5,846 bases of DNA from a bacterium (GTDB taxonomy: Bacteria > Desulfobacterota > DSWW01), in contig JAUWSZ010000196.1 in the NCBI GenBank assembly GCA_030609865.1, positions 1-5,846 on the forward strand, read 5' to 3'. Positions 1 through 5,846 of this stretch are shown here, piece by piece; the stretch's first letter is position 1, and each line of letters opens with the position of its first letter. The notes beneath the pieces are model-generated. The model was given only the letters and a program-made list of their open reading frames with translations, was not told the origin of the DNA and searched no databases. The translations under genes were made by a program, and so were the position numbers.

Positions 1-586
1 GCACGTAGATCAGGGTCTCTTCCCAGACGACTCCGCGCTCGCGTTCCCCCAGGTAATGGGCCTCATCGAGGATGACCAGTTCGTAGGGCAGGGGCGTCTT
101 CTGCCACATGCAATCGTAGAGCTGGTTTCGGAGGATTTCCGTGGTGCCCACGATGAGCGGCGCCTGGGCGTGCTCTTTACGGTCCCCGGTAACGATGCCC
201 ACGCGGTCGGGCCCGAAGGCGGCTCCGAACTCCTCGAACTTCGCGTTCGAAAGGGCCTTCAGGGGGCATGCGTACCAGGCGTGGCCGCCCGAGTCCAGGC
301 ATTGCTGGATCGCCTGCTGTGCGATCCAGGTCTTCCCGGACCCGGTGGGGGCCGAAACAAGCACATCGCTCGCCTCGAGCCTGGCGACCGCCTCGGTCTG
401 GAACGGGTCGGGCTGGAAGGGCTGGTCTTCCGGGACGCCGATCTGGGCGAGGATGGCTGCGAACCTAGCGTCAGGCCTTCTGGGACCGCCAGGAATCGGC
501 TTTGGCTTTGCGCGCCGGCGGGGGGGACGCTTCTTCCGCTCCTCGTTTCCGTGGGATTCGGGTTTGCTCTTCACGATGTTTTTCAA
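1..586 (-). CDS. Ski2-like DEAD/DEAH-box helicase, N-terminal part (runs off left edge)
   Basis: The 195 visible codons carry the first RecA-like domain of a superfamily 2 ATP-dependent nucleic-acid helicase, probably acting on RNA. Seen: a basic, proline-rich leader (residues about 13-30), a PFQ-type Q-motif-like segment near residue 62, Walker A APTGSGKT at 79-86, a PLKALSNAKF motif Ia near 105-114, VGIVTGD, GTTEILRNQLY at 147-157 (motif Ib region), and the Walker B box DEAH at 174-177, followed by YLGERERGVVWEE. The PLKALSN, TTEILRN and DE.HYLG..RG..WEE signatures are typical of the Ski2/Mtr4-like group, so this is more likely than RecQ or DinG. The second RecA domain and C-terminus lie outside the window. 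Start choice: TTG at 586-584 overlaps the ligase stop (TTGA) and has an AGAGGGG just upstream, at short spacing; GTG at 574-572 is the alternative. Family is fairly sure, substrate unknown. Confidence 0.85.
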   Translation of the reverse strand, partial: MKNIVKSKPESHGNEERKKRPPRRRAKPKPIPGGPRRPDARFAAILAQIGVPEDQPFQPDPFQTEAVARLEASDVLVSAPTGSGKTWIAQQAIQQCLDSGGHAWYACPLKALSNAKFEEFGAAFGPDRVGIVTGDRKEHAQAPLIVGTTEILRNQLYDCMWQKTPLPYELVILDEAHYLGERERGVVWEETLIYV

Positions 587-1715
587 GACCCCTCTGGGGG
601 CGGAGCATCCCAGTCGCGGCTCTTTCCCGCTTCCCTGCGGAACCTTTCGATGCCCAGCTGAATAAGCCTGTGGACCAACTCGCGGCAGGGAATCCCGCTC
701 GCCTCCCAAAGCTTTGGATACATGCTGATGTTCGTAAACCCGGGGATCGTGTTCAGCTCGTTGACCAGAACGCTTCCGTCCGGCTTGACGAAGAAGTCGA
801 CCCGCGCCATCCCTTCCCCGAACAGGGCAACGAAGCTTCGAACACCCAGATCCCGGACCTTCGCGATCACGTCCTCGGGCAGGTCGGCAGGGATCTTCAA
901 GTCCGCGCCATTCGGGTCGTGATACTTGGCCTCGTAGGAGTAGAACCCATGCCTCTGCCCGGGGATGACCTCTCCGGGGACCGAGGCGATCGGGTCCTCA
1001 TTGCCCAGGCAGAGCATTCGATCTCCCGACCCTCGACGAACTCCTCGACGATCGCCTTGTCGTCGAACTGCCATGCGTGTGCAAGGGCCTTCCCGAGGGC
1101 CTCGAGGGATTCCGCCTTCGTGATCCCCACCGAACTGCCTAGGTTGGCAGGCTTCACGAACAGAGGAAGGCCGAGGGTTCTGCGTGCCTGATCGAGATCG
1201 GGCGGGACGGTCGGCCTGTTGTGATAGACCAGGTATCGAGGCACCGGGATCCCTCGCTCCTGAAGGAGGCGCTTCATCACTTCCTTGTCCATGCAGACCG
1301 ACGAGGAGAGCACGCCGGGCCCGACGAAGGGCACCTGGTACATCTTGCAGAGGCCCTGGAGTGTGCCGTCCTCCCCGTAGGGACCGTGGAGGGCCGGAAA
1401 GACCACGTCCAGGCGGTGCATCCTGGTTCCGCCGTCCTTCTGGACGAGAAAGAGGGCCCCTTCGTCCCGATCCAGGAGGATCCTGCGGCCCAGGGGCAGC
1501 GGCTTCGGGTCGGGCGCGGCCAGAAGATCGTCCGAGAAGACCTCCCTGGTTTCGAGAAGGAGCCAGTCTCCCTGCTTGTCGATCAGGATCGGTATGGGCT
1601 GGTACGCCTCCGGGTCCAGGGCCTGGATGATGTTCCTGGCAGACTGCCAGGAGACCTCGTGTTCGGCCGACATCCCTCCCAGCACTACCCCGATGTTCAC
1701 GCGCCGCTTCTCCAT
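583..1715 (-). pseudogene. ddl: D-alanine--D-alanine ligase (DdlA type), interrupted by a one-base frameshift
   Basis: Ddl is a cytoplasmic ATP-grasp enzyme that joins two D-alanines for the peptidoglycan precursor. ATG at 1715 opens VNIGVVLGGMSAEHEVS (substrate Glu at residue 17), then HGPYGEDGTLQG (110-121), CMDKEVMK, FVKPANLGSSVG (187-197, ATP binding) and EEFVEGREIECS, where the frame ends correctly at Ser235 (1013-1011). From 1008 the next frame continues with LGNEDPIASVPGEV, FYSYEAKY, ARVDFF and the metal-binding NELNTIPGFTN, stopping at 585-583. Restoring one base near 1009-1010 gives a 377-residue protein, normal for DdlA-type ligases. The EAKY motif (restored residues 262-265) is the D-Ala:D-Ala type rather than that of VanA- or VanC-like enzymes. 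No other damage is visible, so a recent mutation or a sequencing/assembly error fits better than a decayed gene. Unrepaired, the first frame runs on as nonsense to 897. Typed as pseudogene only for the frameshift; identity is secure. Confidence 0.9.
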
Positions 1716-1766
1716 CTTCGCCTTTCTCCGCTCGGCCGTTCTCCAGGATCCTCCCTATACAATCAC

Positions 1767-1823
1767 AATTTCACTTTATTTTCTAGCCAGGATCGTTTAT
1801 ACTTGGTGGGTTGTGAATTTCAC
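1767..1823. repeat. Paired AATTTCAC repeats; the second copy is a palindrome (possible operator)
   Basis: AATTTCAC occurs at 1767-1774 and again at 1816-1823, 49 bp apart. The second copy is part of the odd-length palindrome GTGAATTTCAC (1813-1823), which would sit just downstream of the predicted rpoZ transcription start. A second direct repeat, CCAGGATC, occurs at 1743-1750 and 1787-1794, 44 bp apart. The copies flank the candidate promoter on both sides, an arrangement compatible with a regulator binding site, but such short words can recur by chance. The binding protein, if any, is unknown. Confidence 0.3.
1775..1803 (+). promoter_or_regulatory. Candidate sigma-70-type promoter for rpoZ
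   Basis: TATACT at 1798-1803 is a good -10 match. TTTATT at 1775-1780, 17 bp upstream, is a weak -35 (TT and A match). The site lies in the AT-richest stretch of the window (about 1756-1804) and would start transcription near 1810, leaving a leader of about 55 nt before rpoZ. On the opposite strand the only comparable element for ddl is TATAGG (1759-1754), with no convincing -35, so I do not list it separately. This is pattern matching without experimental support. Confidence 0.4.
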
Positions 1824-1855
1824 GCAAGGTCGCCGTCCCCGACGCGATCGATATG

Positions 1856-1862
1856 AAGGAGG
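1856..1862 (+). promoter_or_regulatory. Strong Shine-Dalgarno site of rpoZ
   Basis: AAGGAGG ends four bases before the ATG at 1867. It is a seven-base match to the anti-Shine-Dalgarno sequence and fixes the rpoZ start at MARISVED rather than at further upstream in-frame codons. It is the only strong ribosome binding site in the window. Confidence 0.8.
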
Positions 1863-1866
1863 AATC

Positions 1867-2262
1867 ATGGCCCGAATTTCTGTAGAAGATTGCCTTCGCA
1901 AGGTAGAAAGTCCCTTCTCGCTCGTGCATGCCGCCGTGCGTCGCGCCCGTCAGCTTCGGATGGGCTCGAAGCCGCTGATGCAGAAAAAGGGTGACAAGCA
2001 TACGGTTATCGCACTGCGAGAGATCGCACACGGCCTGGTCGAACAGGTTCCTCTGTCCGAACTCGAGGAGGAACTCAATGCCCAATCGCCGGTCACACCG
2101 GAGGAAGAGTTCGCCCAGGTCTTCGACTCCCCGGACCTGAACGTGAAGCTGGATGCCGACCAGGAAGAAGAGGACGACAAAAAAGCGAAGAAGGGCGCCG
2201 AGAAAGACCCGGAGGACGACCCGGAGGATTGGGATGAAGAGGAGGGGGAGGAGGAGGAGTAG
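1867..2262 (+). CDS. rpoZ: RNA polymerase omega subunit with a long acidic C-terminal tail
   Basis: Omega is the small subunit that clamps the C-terminal part of beta-prime and helps assemble RNA polymerase. Residues 1-60 align by eye with E. coli omega: MARISVEDC (E. coli MARVTVQDA), PFSLVHAAVRRARQL at 16-30 with the conserved ARRARQ-like helix, a GSKPL segment, and KHTVIALREIAHG at 44-56, the family's most conserved stretch. The 131-residue product is longer than E. coli omega (about 91). The excess is a hydrophilic tail from about residue 64; residues 95-131 contain 22 Asp/Glu out of 37, ending in a Glu run encoded by GAG repeats (about 2238-2259). Three consecutive TAG codons (2260-2268) end the frame. 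It is transcribed divergently from ddl and followed by the AsmA-like gene on the same strand. The core call is firm; the role of the tail is unknown. Confidence 0.93.
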   Translation: MARISVEDCLRKVESPFSLVHAAVRRARQLRMGSKPLMQKKGDKHTVIALREIAHGLVEQVPLSELEEELNAQSPVTPEEEFAQVFDSPDLNVKLDADQEEEDDKKAKKGAEKDPEDDPEDWDEEEGEEEE

Positions 2263-2313
2263 TAGTAGGCCCGCCCGATCGAAGTCTGCCTTCACAGCCC
2301 CTCGGGCCCTCCC

Positions 2314-2326
2314 GGACCCGGGGTCC
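2314..2326 (+). terminator. Short GC hairpin in the rpoZ-AsmA gap (weak terminator candidate)
   Basis: GGACC (2314-2318) and GGTCC (2322-2326) can pair as a five-base stem with a three-base loop, about 50 bp after the rpoZ stop. No run of T follows, so intrinsic termination is doubtful and read-through into the next gene is possible. The rest of the 93-bp gap (2263-2355) shows no other recognisable element. Confidence 0.15.
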
Positions 2327-2355
2327 CATCCGCAAACCGTTCACGAACAACTCGT

Positions 2356-4902
2356 ATGCGTTTGACACGCATCCTTCTCTGGTCAACGGGCATCTTGCTG
2401 GCAGCCATCCTGGTGGCCTGTCTGATGCTCGCCCTTTTCTTCCCGCGCGATTCGCTCGAAGAGAGGCTCAAAGGGTCGTTGAACGACAGGCTCCGCCCGC
2501 TGCGCGTCGATTTTTCGAGGATCCGCCTGTTCTGGAAAGATGGTCCCGGCCTTTCGGTCGACGAGCTTCGCCTCTTCGCATCGGGAACTCAGGCCGGCCA
2601 CGATGCATTTCTGTCCGTAGACAGGCTCACCTTTCGACCCTCTCTCGAGGACCTTGCCGGCCGACAGATGGCTCTCCATTTCATCGTTGAATCCCCCGCC
2701 TTTCGCTCGGACCAGGCAGAAGGAACCGTCCCTGCGCTTGCGGGAATCGCAGGCGCCCTTGCACAAGGGCTCGGCGCCCGACAGGTTGGGCAAAGAGGTG
2801 CCGCGGATTCCCCCCGGCCCGAGTCCCTGTCTGCGCTCATCCCGCTGCCCGGCGGCTTCACGCTGACGGGTGCGAGCCTGGAGATCCGGGACGGCGCCCT
2901 GGATGCCGCTCCCTCATTCGCGATGTCGGGGATGCAAGCCTCCCTCCGGGTCGAGCCGGACCTTTCTTTTCAAGCGGAACTCATGAAGGGGGCCCTCCGT
3001 TGGAGCAGGGACGAGAAGGGCCGTCTCCGTCTGTCCTCCATCGTCGGGGCTGAGATCAGGGGGCGGGCGGTCTCCCTGGAGGGCTCGCAGGTGGCGGGGA
3101 CGCTTCGCCTCGAGGAGACTGTGCTCGAGTGGCGGGCGCGGACCGCCGTGTTGCCCGAACCGGTGAAGCTGACCTTTCGCCTCGAAGGGATGCCCGATCG
3201 GGTCCTGTCGATCCCGGAGATCCTACTGACCGGGCCGGGTCTGGAGATCGGCATGGCAGGCTCGACCAAGCTGAAGGAGGACGGCCCCTGGGAGATCGAG
3301 ATCCGGGACCTGCGTGCAAAGGTGGAGAGCTGGCAACCCTTCTGCTCACTCGCTTTCCCGGAAATCGCCCTTTCCGGCAAGCTCTCCGTGCTTGCCGAGC
3401 GGGTCAAGGTCGAGCCGGGCCGAGTCGTCCTGCCCGCGCTGCGCGAGGGCTCATTTCGCACGACCCGGGCCGAAGGCCTTTCGTGCGAAGGGCTCGTGCT
3501 TCGTTTCACGAAAGGCCGCCTGTCTCGAGCAGACCTTGGGGGCACCACCGTGAGCCTGGGCGGGCTCAATGTAAACATAGAACAACAGGAAGGCGGCTGG
3601 ACCGGCACGATGGAGCTTGCAAGGCTGGAGGCGATGGGAGGGGAGGCCTTTCGGGTCTCAGGGCCCGTCTCGGTCAGCGCAAGATGGTCTGAAAGGGGAA
3701 CCGCCTCGACGGCGATCCTGGCCGTCGACTTGACCCGTGCGAGCCTTGCCTACAGGGACCTCCTGGACAAGCCGCCCGATGTGTCTCTGCAGCTGGGGGT
3801 TCGCGCCCGCATCCATCCCGATGAAATCAGGGTGGGAAGGGCCTTCCTCAACCTCGGAGACACGGAATGGACCCTCGAGGGCTCGGTCAGGGATCCGGCA
3901 AGGCCGTTCCTGAACGCGAGGCTGGCCCCGGACATCGTCTCCCTGGAGGCCCTGGCCCGGATATCGCCGGTACTGCAGGCACACGCCCTGGGCGGCCGAG
4001 TCGAGGTGAAGGAACTCACCCTCGCCGGGAGGCTGGGAGCGATCAGAGAAAGCGCGGTGCTCCAGGCGCGTGTGGCCAGCAAGGACCTGACGGTGCACGG
4101 CACCTCGGTCAAGGGCGTGTACGCGCAAGCCTTCTATGGCGATCAAAAACTCGCGATCGACCCCGTTGTGATACAGCCGGGAACGGGCATGATCAGCGCC
4201 GCGTTTTCGGCCGACTTCTCCCGGGCCTACCTGCAGGAAGGCCTTCACCAGTACTATGGCACCCTGCAAATCGACCACGTGGAGATGGACGAGTTGCTCC
4301 GACTGGCCTCGGCTCGGCTCGAAGGAACGGCCCGGGGAAGTGCAGACGCGAACCTTGCCTTTCGGGGCACGGGCCTTGCCTGGCCCGAGGCGGCAGTCAA
4401 CTTGGAGGCAAAGGCACGGATCTATCTGAACCACTTGGCCCTCGACGGGGAAGACGGCGAGGACACGGATTCGAAAGAGGCCCTTGCCGAAAGACTCGGA
4501 CATATCGTGGAAGGGATCGACTCGGAAGAAACGGTTCCGCAGGAGGAGGACCTGATCAACCCGGAACAAGAGCGTCTTCTCACGGCGAACCGGGCCGCCG
4601 GATGGTTCACGATCCGGGACGGGAGCATCCACACCGACAATCTCGTCGCAATCTACGAGGGCAAGCTCATCGAGATCCAGGGATCGGTCGACCTGGCAGG
4701 CCGCCTCCAGGTAGAGAAGGGGAAGCTCTTCACCGGCGGCAGGATGGTGCCCTTCCGGCTCGATTGCAGGCTCGGCGAGGAACGCTGCAGGCCGAGCCCT
4801 GACCTCGAAGAGACGGGAAAGAGCGCGGCCGCCGAGCTCTCGGCCGGCGTTCGCCTGCTCTCCGAAACGGCGCAAGGCGTGTACCAGGACCTGTTGTTCT
4901 AA
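2356..4902 (+). CDS. AsmA-like inner-membrane-anchored periplasmic protein
   Basis: The 848-residue product starts with a signal-anchor: Arg at 2 and 5, then a hydrophobic span (about residues 6-29) ending at FFPRDSLEERL, as in AsmA-family proteins. The remainder is long, repetitive and beta-rich, with recurring short strands of the form 'L.V..L.L....', in keeping with the elongated periplasmic fold of this group. The C-terminal part has the AsmA signature: GWFTIRDGSIHTDNLVAIYEGKLIEIQGSVDLAGRL (749-784, split by eye into strand-turn-strand units). Relatives (AsmA, TamB, YhdP, YdbH) are thought to move phospholipids or assist outer-membrane assembly; this role is inferred. An acidic, probably flexible insert lies at about 697-742. 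No Shine-Dalgarno precedes the ATG, but a later start would lose the membrane segment. It lies 93 bp after rpoZ and convergent with the radical SAM gene. Which AsmA subfamily it belongs to is not clear. Confidence 0.75.
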   Translation: MRLTRILLWSTGILLAAILVACLMLALFFPRDSLEERLKGSLNDRLRPLRVDFSRIRLFWKDGPGLSVDELRLFASGTQAGHDAFLSVDRLTFRPSLEDLAGRQMALHFIVESPAFRSDQAEGTVPALAGIAGALAQGLGARQVGQRGAADSPRPESLSALIPLPGGFTLTGASLEIRDGALDAAPSFAMSGMQASLRVEPDLSFQAELMKGALRWSRDEKGRLRLSSIVGAEIRGRAVSLEGSQVAGTLRLEETVLEWRARTAVLPEPVKLTFRLEGMPDRVLSIPEILLTGPGLEIGMAGSTKLKEDGPWEIEIRDLRAKVESWQPFCSLAFPEIALSGKLSVLAERVKVEPGRVVLPALREGSFRTTRAEGLSCEGLVLRFTKGRLSRADLGGTTVSLGGLNVNIEQQEGGWTGTMELARLEAMGGEAFRVSGPVSVSARWSERGTASTAILAVDLTRASLAYRDLLDKPPDVSLQLGVRARIHPDEIRVGRAFLNLGDTEWTLEGSVRDPARPFLNARLAPDIVSLEALARISPVLQAHALGGRVEVKELTLAGRLGAIRESAVLQARVASKDLTVHGTSVKGVYAQAFYGDQKLAIDPVVIQPGTGMISAAFSADFSRAYLQEGLHQYYGTLQIDHVEMDELLRLASARLEGTARGSADANLAFRGTGLAWPEAAVNLEAKARIYLNHLALDGEDGEDTDSKEALAERLGHIVEGIDSEETVPQEEDLINPEQERLLTANRAAGWFTIRDGSIHTDNLVAIYEGKLIEIQGSVDLAGRLQVEKGKLFTGGRMVPFRLDCRLGEERCRPSPDLEETGKSAAAELSAGVRLLSETAQGVYQDLLF

Positions 4903-4906
4903 CAGG
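4890..4906. terminator. Inverted repeat at the convergent gene ends (possible bidirectional terminator)
   Basis: CCTGTT (4890-4895) and AACAGG (4901-4906) form a six-base perfect stem around a five-base loop. The element covers the stop codon of the AsmA-like gene (4900-4902) and ends four bases before the radical SAM stop (4911-4913). Its position between converging genes suits a shared terminator, but there is no T-tract on either strand and the stem is short, so the function is uncertain. Confidence 0.25.
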
Positions 4907-4910
4907 GCGT

Positions 4911-5846
4911 TCACATGAACCAGCTGGGCCGTTCTTCCATCCAGCGGCGTGCCGTTTCCCGAAGCCATTCTTCCAGGCCTTTCTGGATGTAGAATCGGGG
5001 TTGCAGCAGATCGTCATCCGGGGCGATCACGCCCTCCTCGATCGCGGTCCTTGCCAGGGCCGTGTGTGGATAGATACGGACGCCGATCGAGAGCTTAACC
5101 AGGTCCAGGGGCAGGGAATCGACAAATTCGAAACCCTCGATAACCGATTCCCTCGTTTCCCCCGGCCCCCCCAGCAGCTGGAAGCCTATCTGGCTTATCC
5201 CGTGATCGGCCAGCATTTTCGAGAACTCGCACACAACCTTCTTGTCGAAACGCTTGTTCATGCTGGCGAGCATCCGGTCTGATCCGCTCTCGAAGCCAAG
5301 ACTCGCCTCGGAGCAGCCGGCCTCTGCCATGTCCTTTACGAGATCCCTGTCACCCACACCGGGGTAGATGATGCAGGCCCAGGATATGTCCAGATTCTCC
5401 TTCGCAAGGGCTCTACACAACTCGCGCGCATACGAGGCCGGCACGTTGAAGGTATTGTCAACGAACATGAACCGCTTGAACCCGGCCCGGCGGCGCCGGG
5501 CGATCCACTCGACCACGGCCTCCGGAGACCTCTTCCGCAGACCCCTCCCCTCAATGGTCGCGGTCGAGCAGTAGCTGCAGTCCATCGGGCATCCCCGCCG
5601 GGTCTGGACCGCAATCATCATGTCCTTGTTTCCGGCGTCGGCCGCGCCGAGCAGGTGGTCATCGGGCAGGGGAAACTCGTCCAGGTCCTTGGTGAAGGCC
5701 CTCTCCCCTTGAAGGCCTTGCCCCGCCAGGTACAGGCCCGGCACGCCGGAAAAATCGGCCCCCCTTTCCAGATCGTCCAGCAGGATCGTAAAGGCCTTCT
5801 CCCCCTCCCCCTGAATCCCCATCTCCGCCCCGAGATAGGCCAGCAC
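4911..5846 (-). CDS. Radical SAM protein, probably of the B12-binding type, C-terminal part (runs off right edge)
   Basis: The 311 visible residues contain a complete radical SAM core. RRGCPMDCSYCS holds the CxxxCxxC iron-sulfur cluster motif (Cys 86, 90 and 93, counted from the edge). FVDNTFNV follows, then GFESGSD (184-190) and LLGGPGET (224-231), both SAM-contacting or fold-typical motifs of this superfamily, and near the end a PHTALARTAIEEGVI segment like the 'PGT.L...A..EG.I' of B12-binding radical SAM enzymes. The segment before the cluster (IQGEGEKAF, then GVPGLYL and DEFPLPD) matches the linker that normally follows a cobalamin-binding domain in these proteins, so that domain is probably beyond the edge; this is inference. 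The first codon seen is GTG at 5846, which I read as an internal Val rather than a start. Substrate and product cannot be told from the sequence, and its convergent neighbour gives no clue. Confidence 0.85.
   Translation of the reverse strand: MLAYLGAEMGIQGEGEKAFTILLDDLERGADFSGVPGLYLAGQGLQGERAFTKDLDEFPLPDDHLLGAADAGNKDMMIAVQTRRGCPMDCSYCSTATIEGRGLRKRSPEAVVEWIARRRRAGFKRFMFVDNTFNVPASYARELCRALAKENLDISWACIIYPGVGDRDLVKDMAEAGCSEASLGFESGSDRMLASMNKRFDKKVVCEFSKMLADHGISQIGFQLLGGPGETRESVIEGFEFVDSLPLDLVKLSIGVRIYPHTALARTAIEEGVIAPDDDLLQPRFYIQKGLEEWLRETARRWMEERPSWFM

Noticed and set aside
56..661. Plus-strand open frames opposite the helicase and ligase
   Set aside because: The minus strand in the same place encodes Walker A, DEAH and ligase motifs; the plus frames show no family signature and arise from high GC content.
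897..1074. Programmed -1 frameshifting to make full-length Ddl
   Set aside because: The two frames overlap here, but there is no X XXY YYZ slippery site at the point where homology changes frame and no obvious downstream pseudoknot; Ddl is not known for recoding.
1754..1759. TATAGG as a -10 box for ddl on the minus strand
   Set aside because: There is no acceptable -35 at 16-18 bp spacing, so the evidence is too weak to list as a promoter.
1783..2295. A minus-strand frame opposite rpoZ that looks like a leucine-rich membrane protein
   Set aside because: Its hydrophobic runs are simply the antisense of the GAG/GAC-rich acidic tail codons (CTC and similar read as Leu). The plus-strand frame is a clear omega subunit with a strong ribosome binding site.
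2410..2421. Lipobox-like LVAC (residues 19-22) in the AsmA-like protein, suggesting a lipoprotein
   Set aside because: The hydrophobic stretch continues past the Cys for another seven residues (to FF at 28-29), as in a transmembrane anchor; a processed lipoprotein would normally turn polar after the Cys.
3658..4968. A 436-residue open frame on the minus strand opposite the AsmA-like gene
   Set aside because: It reads as the complement of a high-GC coding strand, has no recognisable motif or ribosome binding site, and the opposite frame has a clear membrane anchor and AsmA-like C-terminus.

Overview
This is a GC-rich bacterial window with dense coding, short intergenic gaps and conserved housekeeping genes. 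The DdlA-type ligase, an omega subunit that reads clearly as RpoZ, and the AsmA-like envelope protein point to a Gram-negative (diderm) bacterium. A deltaproteobacterial or related lineage is plausible, but that is a guess from gene style, not something the sequence proves. I see no mobile element, CRISPR array, tRNA, rRNA or phage gene.

Layout. Positions 1-586 (minus) hold the N-terminal part of a Ski2-like DEAH-box helicase that runs off the left edge. Its start overlaps the stop of a D-alanine--D-alanine ligase gene (583-1715, minus), so the two probably form a coupled ddl-helicase operon. The ligase frame is broken by one missing base near position 1009, although every recognisable family motif is present on one side or the other. 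A 151-bp AT-richer divergent intergenic region (1716-1866) carries a promoter candidate and paired short repeats. It separates ddl from rpoZ (1867-2262, plus), which encodes the RNA polymerase omega subunit with a long, extremely acidic C-terminal tail. After a 93-bp gap comes an 848-residue AsmA-like membrane-anchored protein (2356-4902, plus). Eight bases further on, and convergent with it, lies the C-terminal part of a radical SAM protein (4911-5846, minus) of the kind that usually carries an N-terminal B12-binding domain; that part lies beyond the right edge.

How the genes relate. Peptidoglycan precursor synthesis (ddl), transcription (rpoZ) and envelope maintenance (AsmA-like) are ordinary chromosomal functions, and nothing indicates one dedicated pathway. 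I did not find a convincing undescribed system. The points most worth a second look are the single-base break in ddl, the acidic tail on omega, an acidic insert in the AsmA-like protein, and the repeat/palindrome arrangement in the ddl-rpoZ intergenic region.
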